From positions 2,542,001 through 2,606,000 of the forward strand of contig NZ_CP107008.1 of assembly GCF_025725685.1 (NCBI RefSeq): a stretch of 64,000 nucleotides of DNA, read 5' to 3'. The translations under genes and the position numbers were made by a program. A model generated the notes under the pieces. The model did not search any database. It saw only the letters and a program-made list of their open reading frames with translations, and had not been told where the DNA came from. How positions within the stretch are numbered: position 1 is the stretch's first letter; the number at the start of each line of letters is the position of its first letter. Below are positions 51,167 through 60,653 of the stretch, piece by piece. This DNA comes from Halomonas sp. M4R1S46. Lineage in GTDB: Bacteria; Pseudomonadota; Gammaproteobacteria; Pseudomonadales; Halomonadaceae.

Positions 51167-51446
51167 ACCCAGCCGGCGCGAGCGCCGGGCGGCCCTCGAG
51201 GCCACCATCGAGCAACAGCGGGTGGACCTGCTGGTCGCCGCCGATCGCTGGCAGGCGGCGGCCCGTCCGCTGGATGCCGGCTGGCAGGCCGTACGGCGCT
51301 ACCGGGTGCCGATCCTGGTGGCGGGCGGCCTGCTGCTGCTGCCGGTGGCGCGGCGCCCGGGAAGCGTGACCCGGCTGGGGAGAAAGGCGATCGTCGGCGC
51401 CCTGGCCGTGGATCGGTTGCGTCGCCTGTTCAACCGATTCCGCTGA
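51150..51446 (+). CDS. YqjK-like protein
   Basis: 98 aa from a GTG at 51150 (GGAG 8 bp upstream), overlapping the yqjE-like gene. A basic N-terminus (RRERRAALEATIEQQRVDL), a short hydrophobic stretch (ILVAGGLLLLPVA) and an Arg-rich tail are typical of YqjK. It is the third gene of the trio; function is unknown. Confidence 0.8.
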   Translation: MTRTAEPSRRERRAALEATIEQQRVDLLVAADRWQAAARPLDAGWQAVRRYRVPILVAGGLLLLPVARRPGSVTRLGRKAIVGALAVDRLRRLFNRFR

Positions 51447-51558
51447 GCCCGCCGCTGCCCGCCCCTATCACGGCTCTGTAACCTGCTGATGTTTCAGTCC
51501 TGTTATGATGACGTGACGGCATTGTCATCATCGCGGTCATGACAGGGGAACCGATTTC

Positions 51559-52293
51559 ATGCGCATGCTGGCCCTCTACAGCATCAAGGGCGGCGTCGGC
51601 AAGACGGCCTCGGCCGTCAACCTGGCGGCCGAGGCTGCGCGGGCCGGGCAGCGCGTGCTGCTCTGGGACCTGGACCCCCAGGCGGCCACCAGCTACTACC
51701 TGCGCGTCAAGCCGCGCATCCGTGGCGGGGTGGACAAGCTGGTCAAGGGCAAGGCCTCCTTCGCCAAGGTGATTCGCCACACCGAGGTGGACAACCTGGA
51801 CCTGCTGCCGGCCGCCCTGGCCTCGCGGGAGATGGACGAACGCCTGGCCAAGCGCGGCAACAGCCACCTGCGCCAGATCCTCAAGCCCGTTCGCCACGAC
51901 TACGACCTGGTCATCCTCGACTGCCCGCCCAGTCTGTCGCACCTGTCGGAGAACATCTTCTCCAGCGTGGATGCCTTGCTGGTACCGGCGGTGCCCACGG
52001 TCCTGTCGCTGAGAACCCTGGAACAGCTGCAGGGCTTCCTCGATGACCATGACATCGCCTGCACCCTGTGGCCCTTCATGACCCTGGCCGATCGTCGCCG
52101 GGCGCTGCACCGCGAGATCATGGCGACCCTGCACGAACGCTGGCCGCTGATGCTGTCCCAGGTGATCCCTTCCGCCAGCATGGTCGAGCGCATGGGCCTG
52201 GAACGCCGGCCGGTGCGTGACTTCGCCCCCCGCAGTCCCGCTGCCCGGGCCTATACCGCGCTGTGGCTAGAGCTCGCCCAGCGACTGTGCTGA
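51559..52293 (+). CDS. ParA/MinD-type ATPase, orphan
   Basis: 244 aa. The deviant Walker A is YSIKGGVGKTASAVNLAAEA, followed by LLWDLDPQAATSYY and LVILDCPPSLS. No ParB gene is adjacent, so it is an orphan ParA-like protein; relatives position proteins, pili or polyphosphate-like bodies, or act in partition. The neighbour downstream, convergent, encodes a CHAD protein. The 112-bp gap 51447-51558 before it contains the promoter, not resolved here. Confidence 0.88.
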   Translation: MRMLALYSIKGGVGKTASAVNLAAEAARAGQRVLLWDLDPQAATSYYLRVKPRIRGGVDKLVKGKASFAKVIRHTEVDNLDLLPAALASREMDERLAKRGNSHLRQILKPVRHDYDLVILDCPPSLSHLSENIFSSVDALLVPAVPTVLSLRTLEQLQGFLDDHDIACTLWPFMTLADRRRALHREIMATLHERWPLMLSQVIPSASMVERMGLERRPVRDFAPRSPAARAYTALWLELAQRLC

Positions 52294-52297
52294 CGGC

Positions 52298-53269
52298 TCA
52301 GCTCGCCTCGCCGCGCATCGCCGCCCCGGCCGCGTCCAGCCGCGCCGACAGCGCGGTCATGTCCGCGGTCCCGGCACGATCGACGGCGGTCGCGTAGTGA
52401 GCCAGCAGCCGCTGGCGATTGCCATGGGCCAGTCCCAGGAAGCCGCGCAGGTGGCGCGGTGCCGTGGCCCGTACCGGCTCCCCGCGGGCGGCTCGCCACA
52501 GCCGGTCGACACTCTCCTCCCCGGCATGGGCGGCGGCGACCTCGCACAGGGCCGACTCGCGGACCAGGTCGTCATGGAGCACGCCGTAGGCATCCTGGAA
52601 GGTCTTCATGGCCCTCTCGGCATCCTGGCAGGCCGGCGAGGCCGCCTTCCATGGCCGCAGCAGGTAGCGGATGCGCTTGCCGGTGATCCGTGGTCGATGC
52701 AGCGCCTCGCGGTCCTCCGCCGAGCCGATCGCCGAGACTTCGCGGACCAGCCGCTCCTGCAGGGTGGCCAGTTCCCGGGCGCTGGCCTCACCGAAACCGA
52801 GCCCCCTGGCCTTGCCGCCGGGAAGTGACGAGAGGGCGCGACGCAGGCCGGCCTCGAGGGCCGGGAAGTCGGCCGACAGCGTGCTGCTCGCCGAAGCATA
52901 GGCGGCCTCGACCTCAGACTCGAGCCGGGCCTGCCACCAGTCGACGGCGCCTCGCTGGTCGGCCGGCAGCGCCTCCTGCTCGCTGTCGAGCCAGGCCAGC
53001 ATCACCTCACCGTCCCGCGCGGCATTGGTCGCCTTCGCCAGGTCACGGAGCTGCCGTCGCAACGGCTTGGGGATCTTGATCCCCGGATACCCCCGGTAGG
53101 CCTTGAGCCAGGAACGAAGACGCCTCACGGCCACACGAAAGTCGTGGAGCCCCTCGGGGTCCTTCGGGTCGGTAATACGGGGCAGCGCCGCCCGCGCCTC
53201 GTCGAGCAGTTCCTCGGCGACCCTCGCCACGACCGTCCCCAGCGCCTGCCGGTGAAGTGCCTTGGCCAT
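52298..53269 (-). CDS. CHAD domain protein
   Basis: 323 aa from MAKALHRQALGTVV (53269, AGGAGG upstream). The CHAD helical fold shows conserved basic/histidine sites: LHDFRVAVRRLRSWLKAY, ATNAARDGEV, RITGKRIRYLLRPW and LHDDLVRESALCEV. CHAD proteins bind polyphosphate through basic patches. No CYTH/triphosphatase domain is fused. It is convergent with the ParA gene. Confidence 0.9.
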   Translation of the reverse strand: MAKALHRQALGTVVARVAEELLDEARAALPRITDPKDPEGLHDFRVAVRRLRSWLKAYRGYPGIKIPKPLRRQLRDLAKATNAARDGEVMLAWLDSEQEALPADQRGAVDWWQARLESEVEAAYASASSTLSADFPALEAGLRRALSSLPGGKARGLGFGEASARELATLQERLVREVSAIGSAEDREALHRPRITGKRIRYLLRPWKAASPACQDAERAMKTFQDAYGVLHDDLVRESALCEVAAAHAGEESVDRLWRAARGEPVRATAPRHLRGFLGLAHGNRQRLLAHYATAVDRAGTADMTALSARLDAAGAAMRGEAS

Positions 53270-53289
53270 CTCGCGTCCTCCTTCGTTGG

Positions 53290-53320
53290 TCCGGTCCGCC
53301 GTCATGGCCGGCGGACCGGA
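53290..53320 (-). terminator. Hairpin between the YhiN and CHAD genes
   Basis: TCCGGTCCGCC and GGCGGACCGGA form an 11-bp perfect stem with a 9-nt loop, on the path from the YhiN gene to the CHAD gene. No T-run follows, so it may be a terminator or a leader structure of the CHAD message. Confidence 0.45.
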
Positions 53321-53432
53321 GCATGGCGTCGGCCGCTGTCAGCCATGAGCATGATGGGGGTGTCGCGGATCCATCATGCCCTCCCTGACCCCATATCGTC
53401 AGGTAGGCCCAGGCCACCTTACCGGGATGACG

Positions 53433-54614
53433 CTACAGTGCCAGGCCGCAGGCCACGCCGGAGGCCCAGGCCCACTGGAAGTTGTAGCCCCCCAGTTCGC
53501 CGGTGACGTCCAGCACCTCGCCGATGAAGCGCAGCTGGGGCAGCCCCTTGACCTCGAAGGTCTTCGACGACAGCGCGTGAGTGTCGACCCCGCCCAGGGT
53601 CACCTCGGCGGTGCGCCAGCCCTCGGTGCCGGCGGGCTTCAGGCGCCAGGCATTGAGCCGGCCGGCCCAGGCCTCGAGTTCGGCGTTGGAGCACTCGGCC
53701 AGGGGGCCGTCGTCGCCGTGCCATTCGACCAGGGCCTGGGCCAGGCGCCGCGGCAGGCGCTCGCCGAGCCAGGTGGAGACCCGCCGCCTGGGGGCTTCCC
53801 GCCGCGCCGCCACCAGGGCCTCGAAGGCATCCACCCCCGGCAGCAGGTCGATGGCCAGGCTGTCACCGGGCCGCCAGTGGCTGGAGATCTGCAGCATGGC
53901 CGGTCCCGACAGGCCCCGATGGGTGAACAGCAGGGGCTCGCGATAGGCGCCGCCCCGGCAGCGCACCGCCACCTCATGACTGAGGCCCGAGAGTGCCTCG
54001 GCTCTCGCCTTCCACCGGGAGGTCAGCGTGAACGGCACCAGGGCGGCCCGGGTGTCGGTGACCGAGAGCCCGAACTGCCGGGCGATGTCATAGCCGAAGC
54101 CGGTGGCCCCCATGGTGGGGATCGACAGGCCGCCGGTGGCCACCACCACCGCCCCGGCGTCGATGCGCCCGCGCGAGGTCGCCAGGCGCAGTCCCTCCCC
54201 GCGGGGCTCCAGCGCCGAGACCGACGTCTTGAGGCTGATCTCGACACCGGCCCAGTCGCATTCGGTCAGCAGGATGGCCAGCAGGTCCTTCGCCGACCCG
54301 GCACAGAACAGCTGCCCGGGCGCCTTCTCCACATGCTCGAGGCCATGACGCTCGACCAGCTCGACGAAATGCTCGGGGCGATAGCGCTTGAGCGCCGAGA
54401 TGCAGAAATGCGGGTTGTCGGAGAAGAAGTTGGCCGGGGTGGTGGCCAGGTTGGTGAAGTTGCAGCGGCCGCCGCCGGACATCAGGATCTTCTTGCCGGC
54501 CTTGTTGGCATGATCGATCACCAGCACCCGCCGACCGGCATAGCCGGCGGTCAGGGCGCACATCAGTCCCGCCGCGCCCGCGCCGATGACGACCACATCA
54601 GGCTGCGAATTCAT
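53433..54614 (-). CDS. YhiN/HI0933-family FAD-dependent oxidoreductase
   Basis: 393 aa flavoprotein. The FAD Rossmann motif is VVVIGAGAAGLMCALTA near the start; LMSGGGRCNFTN and TGGLSIPTMGATGFGYDIA are HI0933 signatures, and GELGGYNFQWAWASGVACG ends the protein. A redox role is expected, but the substrate is unknown. It reads leftward toward the CHAD gene and is divergent from the AraC-type gene across an AT-rich gap. Confidence 0.9.
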   Translation of the reverse strand: MNSQPDVVVIGAGAAGLMCALTAGYAGRRVLVIDHANKAGKKILMSGGGRCNFTNLATTPANFFSDNPHFCISALKRYRPEHFVELVERHGLEHVEKAPGQLFCAGSAKDLLAILLTECDWAGVEISLKTSVSALEPRGEGLRLATSRGRIDAGAVVVATGGLSIPTMGATGFGYDIARQFGLSVTDTRAALVPFTLTSRWKARAEALSGLSHEVAVRCRGGAYREPLLFTHRGLSGPAMLQISSHWRPGDSLAIDLLPGVDAFEALVAARREAPRRRVSTWLGERLPRRLAQALVEWHGDDGPLAECSNAELEAWAGRLNAWRLKPAGTEGWRTAEVTLGGVDTHALSSKTFEVKGLPQLRFIGEVLDVTGELGGYNFQWAWASGVACGLAL

Positions 54615-54719
54615 ATGGTTCCTATGTCGTTTGGCTGTCCTGCGGATCCGCCATGGGCCTAGAGGTCCTCCCCGATGAGGGTGAGAAGCGCGGCATCCTA
54701 CCAGAATTAGTCTTGCAAT

Positions 54720-54915
54720 ACTTTGTGTGACGGCTACGCTTGTTTCTGTAACATATCGTTACCGGGGCGTCGCTATCTGGAAACACATATCCATTAAAAA
54801 CCTTAAAAACAATAGGTTAATAAAAAACACACCTCAGAGAGACAAATACATCTCATCAAGGCAAAACTATCCATCTTTAATTTTTAAAAGACTAATAAAG
54901 AATAAGATGACTCAT
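54720..54915. other. AT-rich intergenic patch upstream of the AraC-type gene
   Basis: The stretch 54615-54982 is non-coding. About 54780-54910 is strongly AT-rich with A- and T-runs, in contrast to GC-rich surroundings. GTAAC and GTTAC (54748-54752, 54758-54762) form a short dyad. It may be a silenced or acquired regulatory region for the downstream regulator. Short ORFs in it look spurious. Confidence 0.6.
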
Positions 54916-54982
54916 GTCACTCCAGGAAACGCGCCTGATAGGAGCTGCGACGTTATGGCGGGGAAGCCCAAGGGGGGCCTGA

Positions 54983-55852
54983 ATGAAGGTAAATGACTAT
55001 CTACTGGTGATTCCGAGAACCCGGAGTGACATTGCCGACCAGGAATACCTGAAGCAGTTGAAACATCGGGACTATACGGTCGAATGCCTGCCCCCAGGGC
55101 AGGATGTCGTCGAGGTCCTCACCTCCAGGCCGCCCTTCGCCGCCTGCTTTCATTACGATTATCCTGACCAGCAAGGGCTTGCCGACCTTCGCAGGGCGAA
55201 GCAGGTCGCCAGATCCGTGCCCCTGCTGATGATCACCCACGCCCACTCGGAGGAGCTGGCGATCTGGGCCTTTCGCTCACGGGTGTGGGACTACTTCGCC
55301 GAGCCCCTGGACCTTCAACGTTTCATGGACGTGGTGAAGACACTCCATACCCTGCGGCTGGGGGCCGCTGACGCCGATACGGCACTAACGCCGTTGGAAT
55401 ACAGCAATCGGATGCCACGGGATGCCCGACTCCACTATGCTGCACCTTCTGCCCGCGAGGCTACGCTGGAAAAGGCCATGGACTACATCGAGCGGCACCT
55501 TGACGGCCGAATCTCGCAGGCGGAGGTTGCCGATAGCTGTGGCCTGAGTATCTTCCAGCTCAGCAGGCTATTCAAACGCAACACCGGCTGTACCTTCCAG
55601 GATTACCTGCTGAATCGCCGCATCGAGGAGGCGGTAAGGCTGCTGGCGAACCCCACCGTGACCATCACGGATATCTGCTTTGCCGTGGGCTTTCGTGACC
55701 TCTCCTACTTCACCCGTACCTTCCATCGACAGATGGGCCAATCCCCTTCCGCCTATCGCTGTTCCCTTGCAGACGAGACGCCTCCGCTGCCGCCCGCGGC
55801 CACCACTTCACCGGCCTCTCTCTCCAAGCAGCCGGAACACTCTGTCAAGTAG
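54983..55852 (+). CDS. AraC-family regulator with a receiver-like N-terminus
   Basis: 289 aa; ATG with a strong AAGGGGGGCC box. Residues 1-120 resemble a response-regulator receiver (LLVIPRTRSDIADQ, FAACFHYDYPDQQGL, LLMITHAHSEELAI), but the usual lysine of the KP motif is replaced by EP, so phosphorylation-dependent switching is doubtful. The AraC DNA-binding part spans about 160-260 (AEVADSCGLSIFQLSRLFKRNTGCTFQDYL, ICFAVGFRDLSYFTRTFHRQMGQSPSAYR). It is convergent with the tad operon and may regulate it. Confidence 0.87.
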   Translation: MKVNDYLLVIPRTRSDIADQEYLKQLKHRDYTVECLPPGQDVVEVLTSRPPFAACFHYDYPDQQGLADLRRAKQVARSVPLLMITHAHSEELAIWAFRSRVWDYFAEPLDLQRFMDVVKTLHTLRLGAADADTALTPLEYSNRMPRDARLHYAAPSAREATLEKAMDYIERHLDGRISQAEVADSCGLSIFQLSRLFKRNTGCTFQDYLLNRRIEEAVRLLANPTVTITDICFAVGFRDLSYFTRTFHRQMGQSPSAYRCSLADETPPLPPAATTSPASLSKQPEHSVK

Positions 55853-55901
55853 GGCGGAATACCTCCACACACACCGCTCAGGCATCTCAGGGCCAGTAGA
55901 A

Positions 55902-55958
55902 GCAAAAAGGGCGCCGGTCACACAAGGCAGTGACCAGCGCCAAAGGGGCTCTTTTTGC
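55902..55958. terminator. Bidirectional terminator between the AraC-type gene and tadG
   Basis: An outer stem GCAAAAAG/CTTTTTGC encloses GGCGC-GGTCAC/GTGACC-GCGCC. The T-runs on both strands after the stem fit intrinsic termination for both converging units. The tadG stop lies 3 bp away. Confidence 0.75.
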
Positions 55959-55961
55959 CAC

Positions 55962-57218
55962 TCAATCGACCAGCACGGGTATTCGTGCCAGGACGCCGAA
56001 ATTCTCCCCCCCCGTCTGCCCCTTGGGCTCATGATAGGAACAGCTGGGCAGGAAGAAGATACTCATCTTGCGCCAGTCGGCCGGGTCGCCATCCTGGTTC
56101 TCCAACCTGAAGTGGCCGGTGAAGTCATCCCAGCGCTCCTGGCCGCTGGTGCTGGTGTTTTCCCAGTCGCCCCGCCATTCGACGTCCTCGGAGTCCGGTG
56201 CCAGGCTCATGCGCTCGGGCGCATGGGTATCAATCTGGCTCTCAGGTTGGTTGTTATTGATCACCCAGACGATATGCACGGTGACCGCGCCGACCAGCTC
56301 GTTAGTGGGCGCCACCCCTGACTCGCAGTCGACGACCGGCAGGGTCAGGGTCCAGGTGATCTCACGGTTGGTAGCCTCCACCCAACAGTCGTAGAAGGCC
56401 GCGAAGGCCGACTGCACCTGGCCATTGTTGGTTTCGATGTTCTCGCCATAGTTCAGTTGATCAGGATTGCCATCGCCACAGACCAGGTCCCGCAACTCGT
56501 TGGCATTGGTTGCGCCGTTGTCGCCGTGCTGCAGGTTGGTCCAGCCACCGGTCTGGTCGCCTTCCGGTATGAAGCGCCCCACGTCACAGGAATAGTTGCC
56601 GTCGGGGTCCAGCAATGCCTGCTGGCACAGGGCGATAGGCTGATCCAGGTCGTGTGGCCGAACGGTACCGGCGAAGCCGATATAGGCCACCGAGCGTGCC
56701 GCCACCTCATAGCCGTCGAAGCCCAGCACCTTGCCAAAGAAGGCCTCCACCTGGGTCTGCTGCCGGGCGGTGACGACCTCCACGGCATTTATGAAATTGG
56801 GATTGAGATCCAGTTCCTCGGTCGTCTGCCCGAAGAGATCCACGGGCTCCAGGGAGGGGTTGGCCGTGAAGCTGCGATCAGCAAAGCTCCAGTGCCCTCG
56901 CCGGGCACTGAGGACTTCCGCCGAGGTCTTCTGGCTGTCGTTGGCCTCTGCCGCATCCGTCGCAATCTGGTTGGCATTCGGGTCAACGGCGCTGCCGTCA
57001 TCCGTATACAACCACCTGGCACCGGCCAGCGACCCCGCATCGGCCGCATTATGCAGCTCGTTGCGAGCCACGAAGAGGTTGCCGCCATCCACGGCCAGGG
57101 CAGTGAAGGCCAGCAGCATGAAAAGCGCCAGGGTCACCAGAACCATGGAAACCCCCGTTTGTCGCCGACACGATCCACGACACCGCGACCCGGGTTTCTT
57201 GACCTTTGTACTCATCAT
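55962..57218 (-). CDS. tadG: TadG-like Flp pilus assembly protein
   Basis: 418 aa. A membrane helix near residues 22-44 leads to VDGGNLFVARNELHNAADAGSLAGARWL, the TadG/putative-pilus N-terminal (TadE-like, DUF2134-type) signature. The rest is extracytoplasmic, with several cysteines (QPIALCQQ, YSCDVG, LVCGDG) that could form disulfides. No VWA MIDAS motif is visible, unlike some TadG proteins. It is the last gene of the tad row and overlaps tadE (ATGA). It belongs to the minor-pilin or assembly set. Confidence 0.82.
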   Translation of the reverse strand: MMSTKVKKPGSRCRGSCRRQTGVSMVLVTLALFMLLAFTALAVDGGNLFVARNELHNAADAGSLAGARWLYTDDGSAVDPNANQIATDAAEANDSQKTSAEVLSARRGHWSFADRSFTANPSLEPVDLFGQTTEELDLNPNFINAVEVVTARQQTQVEAFFGKVLGFDGYEVAARSVAYIGFAGTVRPHDLDQPIALCQQALLDPDGNYSCDVGRFIPEGDQTGGWTNLQHGDNGATNANELRDLVCGDGNPDQLNYGENIETNNGQVQSAFAAFYDCWVEATNREITWTLTLPVVDCESGVAPTNELVGAVTVHIVWVINNNQPESQIDTHAPERMSLAPDSEDVEWRGDWENTSTSGQERWDDFTGHFRLENQDGDPADWRKMSIFFLPSCSYHEPKGQTGGENFGVLARIPVLVD

Positions 57219-57667
57219 TCCGCCCTCATCACCGTGGTCGTGGAAAGGGCGAAAGTCCCGCCCAAGGTACCGATGAAGCTTGGAAGCACCAGGAACTGAT
57301 AGGGGTAATCGATGATCACGCTCAGATCGTCGCCGGCATCGAAAGCACCACTGGCATCCCTGTCGAAGCGCTCAACCGTGATATCCATCTCGGCAGGCCC
57401 TCCTAGCGAAATCAGGTACTGCTCGGCATAATCCCGAATGGCCTGCTCGATGGCGGCATCCTCCGCCACCAGATCCCGGCTGGCCGGCCGATACAGGATC
57501 CCCGTTCTCGCCCCTTCCCGACTGGCGTTGGTCAGGGTCGCCTTGTCGAAGAGCGCAACACTGAACTCGATGATGCCGAACAGGAGCAGGAACAGCAGGG
57601 TGGCCGAGATGGCAAACTCCACGGTTTCCGAGCCCCGCTGTCGGCGCAGTGATCCTGGCATGGTCAT
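57215..57667 (-). CDS. tadE: TadE-like pseudopilin
   Basis: 150 aa from an ATG at 57667 (GGAGG 9 bp upstream; a TTG two codons earlier is less likely). The N-terminus RRQRGSETVEFAISATLLFLLLFGIIEFSVALFDKATLTNASREGART is the TadE signature, with the G-S/E prepilin-like processing site near residue 13. Prepilin peptidase TadV/FppA would be its processor but is outside the window. It is a minor pseudopilin with tadG. Confidence 0.9.
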   Translation of the reverse strand: MTMPGSLRRQRGSETVEFAISATLLFLLLFGIIEFSVALFDKATLTNASREGARTGILYRPASRDLVAEDAAIEQAIRDYAEQYLISLGGPAEMDITVERFDRDASGAFDAGDDLSVIIDYPYQFLVLPSFIGTLGGTFALSTTTVMRAE

Positions 57668-57691
57668 GATCAATACCTCCCTTGTCAGTGA

Positions 57692-58642
57692 CTAGTTCGT
57701 CGCTGGGGACACGTTACGCCGCATCAACTGATTCAGGCTCTCGACGTTCTCTCCGGCGGTGGCATAGTAGGCAGGCGACAGTCGCATGGCCTCCTCGAAG
57801 AAGCCCATGGCCTGGTCGAAGCGACCTTCCAGCATCGAGATATAGCCGATGTCGTTGTAGGCCTCTGCACGATCACCATGGCGTGCCACGGCCTCGATGG
57901 CGGTGTCGTAGTCGCCCTGCCTGGCATGGACCAGCCCCAGGTTACGCCAGGCGAGTTCGTAGCGAGGGTTGACGTTCACGGCCTGACGAAGCTGAAGCCT
58001 CGCTGCGTCCAGGTCGCCGACGAGATAGTAGGAATACCCCAGGTTATTGAGCACTCGTGGAATCCTGGGGTTGACCTGCAGGGCCTTCTCATAATGGCGT
58101 CTCGCCTGTTCATGCTGACCACGGATGTCGGCGATCACGCCCAGGGCGTTGTCAGCCTGCCAGGGGGCATCAGCGCGGGCCGCGATGGGCGTCAGGTACT
58201 GCTCGGCCTGTTCGAAATCGCGCTGCTCCAGCATCAGGACCCCCATGGCCGTGCCGGCACCCGCATGACGTGAGTCGACGTCCAGCGCCCAGCGATAGGC
58301 CTTCTCGGCCAGGTCGGTGTTACCTCGACCATGGTGGATGACGCCCACCCGATAGAGGGGGTCGGCCTGGGGGCGATCCTCCATCTGCAGGCCACGCAGA
58401 TACTCGAAGAGCGCCCGGTCGGCGTCGCCGGCCCGAAGGGCCGAATCACCATTGCGATAGGCCTCCTCGGGTGAGCCCACCGGGAAAGCCGTACTGTAGG
58501 CCACCGACGAGTTGCCATCACTCAGGGCCCCATACGGGTCCCCACCGCCCTGTGGCCCCGACTGGGTAGCACAGCCTCCCAAGGTGAAAAGAAGCAGGAG
58601 ACCGGCTACGGGAAAACGATACTTATGATTCATATGGTTCAT
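57692..58642 (-). CDS. tadD: TadD lipoprotein with TPR repeats
   Basis: 316 aa from MNHMNHKYRFPVAGLLLLFTLGGC (58642, GGGAG upstream); LGGC is a lipobox. TPR-like repeats run from about residue 60 to 290 (e.g. ALDVDSRHAGAGTAMGVLML, LGYSYYLVGDLDAARLQL, GYISMLEGRFDQAMGFFEEAMRL). TadD is a likely assembly or pilotin-type factor for the outer-membrane secretin in the Tad system. It lies between tadC and tadE on one strand. Confidence 0.88.
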   Translation of the reverse strand: MNHMNHKYRFPVAGLLLLFTLGGCATQSGPQGGGDPYGALSDGNSSVAYSTAFPVGSPEEAYRNGDSALRAGDADRALFEYLRGLQMEDRPQADPLYRVGVIHHGRGNTDLAEKAYRWALDVDSRHAGAGTAMGVLMLEQRDFEQAEQYLTPIAARADAPWQADNALGVIADIRGQHEQARRHYEKALQVNPRIPRVLNNLGYSYYLVGDLDAARLQLRQAVNVNPRYELAWRNLGLVHARQGDYDTAIEAVARHGDRAEAYNDIGYISMLEGRFDQAMGFFEEAMRLSPAYYATAGENVESLNQLMRRNVSPATN

Positions 58643-58674
58643 GGATCTGACTCCCTTGCGAAGTAGTATCCTGC

Positions 58675-59652
58675 TCAATGACCGGCCGCCGACAACGCTC
58701 TCATGGCCCCCAGCAGCGGCGGCCCCAGGGCCACGATGAAGAAGCTGGGAAAGATGCAGAAGATCAGCGGAAAGAGCATCTTGGTACTGACCTTGGCCGC
58801 CTTCTCCTCGGCTTCCTGGGTGCGCTTGTCGCGCAATTCCTCCGCGTAGAGACGAAGGGTCTGGGCGATGCTGGTGCCGAAGCGCATGCTCTGCAGCAGG
58901 GTGGTCACCAGGCCACGGATGTCCTCCACTCCGGTGCGCTCCTCCAGGTCCCGCAGTGCCGACTTGTTGTCCATGCCGGCGCGGGTCTGCATGCCGAACA
59001 GGTGAAGCTCATCGGCCAGCTCGGGATGACTGACCTCCAGATCCCTGGCGACCCGCTGGATGGCGGCGACCAGCCCCAGTCCCGCTTCGCTGCAGACCAC
59101 GAGCAGGTCCAGGGCATCGGGCAAACCGCGGCGCAACAGCGTGGTACGCCGCTTGATGGCCCGCTCGAGCCAGAAGCGCGGCAGCAGATAACCGGCGATG
59201 GCAAGGCTTGCCACCAGGGAGATGCCAATCGCCGGCGGGATCCTCAGCAGCGGGAACGCCAGCAACATCAGAGTGGCAGGCAGGACGGCCAGCATCAGCC
59301 TAACGCCATGGAAAACACTGCTCGCCGAGGGAGAGCGCTTGCCGGCATAACTCAATTCCCGGGCGAGACGACTGCGGGTTTCCGCCTTGTCCGGCGCCAG
59401 ACGCTCCCCCAACGGCCCAAGCCACTGGTCCATCCCGGCCGTACCGGTCCCGGACGTGGCACCAGCGGCGTTACCCTCGAGATGCCGCAGTCGCTGGCGC
59501 ACGGGGTCGAACAAGCCCTTTACCACCAGCATCAACGCAAGCAACAGGGTGAAGATGGCAAGCCCCATCAGGACAGCCACCCCCAGCCGGACGAGTTCCG
59601 GATCCTGCAGATACGCATTCAGTCCCTGCATCAAACTACCTATCGTTTCCAT
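58675..59652 (-). CDS. tadC: TadC inner-membrane platform protein
   Basis: 325 aa type II secretion F-domain protein. It has several hydrophobic segments (about 20-45, 112-135, 137-155, 285-305) and the conserved cytosolic part ALDLLVVCSEAGLGLVAAIQRVARDL and TTLLQSMRFGTSIAQTLRLYAEELRDKRTQEAEEKAAKVSTKMLFPLIFCIFP, diagnostic of TadC. It partners TadB to drive pilin movement with ATPase TadA. It starts 12 bp after the tadB stop. Confidence 0.93.
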   Translation of the reverse strand: METIGSLMQGLNAYLQDPELVRLGVAVLMGLAIFTLLLALMLVVKGLFDPVRQRLRHLEGNAAGATSGTGTAGMDQWLGPLGERLAPDKAETRSRLARELSYAGKRSPSASSVFHGVRLMLAVLPATLMLLAFPLLRIPPAIGISLVASLAIAGYLLPRFWLERAIKRRTTLLRRGLPDALDLLVVCSEAGLGLVAAIQRVARDLEVSHPELADELHLFGMQTRAGMDNKSALRDLEERTGVEDIRGLVTTLLQSMRFGTSIAQTLRLYAEELRDKRTQEAEEKAAKVSTKMLFPLIFCIFPSFFIVALGPPLLGAMRALSAAGH

Positions 59653-59664
59653 TTCCCGGCTCCT

Positions 59665-60653
59665 CTAGACGTCGATCCGGATGATCTTGCGCAGCCAGAG
59701 TATCCCGATGACGATCATCACGAAGGCGGCCACCACGAGTTGCCGCCCTACCGGATCCTGAGTCAGCATGGGGATAAAGCTGGGTGCTACCAGCGACAGG
59801 ATGCCGGCCAGCGCGAAGGGCAGAAGGGAAAGGATCCAGGCCGCCATGCGGCCCGGCGCGGAAAGGGTCTTGACCTTGCGATGGAAGCGGAAACGGTCGC
59901 GTACCACCGTGGCCAATCCATCCAGGAGTTCCGCCAGGTTGCCGCCGGTCTCCTTCTGGATCAGCACCGAGGTCACGAAGACCATGACAGTCACACTCTG
60001 GACCCGCTGCAGCAGGCCAAGCAGGGCGTTTCTCACGTCTCCGCCGTAGTTGATCTCCATGAAGGTGGTGCGAAACTCTCCGGCGATGGGCTCGGCGAGC
60101 TCCTCCGACACCAGGTGCATGGCATCGATGAAGGGATGCCCGGCCCGCAGCGCACGCGACATGATGATCAGCGCATCGGGGAGCTGCTCCTCGATGCGGG
60201 CCACTCGCCGCGCTCGCTCCCTGACCAGTTTCAGGAAAGGCAGCGAGGCCAGGAGAATACCGATCGGCACGCCTAGCCAGGGCAGCGGCAGCAGGTAGGC
60301 CGCCAGCGCTCCCAACAGGCCGCCCAGCGCCAGGCTTGCGAGCACCACCCGGTAGGCCGGCGTCTCACGCCCGGCCTGCTCGAGCAGCCGCTCGACGCGC
60401 TCCATGCCGGGCAATGACTCCAGCATTCTTTCCACGGCCGACAGCTCACGCAGGTACTTCTTGCGTACCAGCGAAACCTGCTCATGGCGCTGACTCTCGG
60501 CCGAGATCGTACGCATGCGCTTCCTCAGGCGCTTCTGAACCTGGCGATTCTCGCCGAAGGCGGGGACCAGGAAACTCTGCATCAACAGGAAGACGGCGAT
60601 GAACACCATGGCGATGACGATCACTCGATCGGAAAGCGCAATATCCAGACCCA

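Noticed and set aside
54727..54996. 89-codon open frame in the AT-rich patch before the AraC-type gene
   Set aside because: Lysine/asparagine-rich composition reflects base content, there is no good ribosome-binding site, and it runs into the regulator's start.
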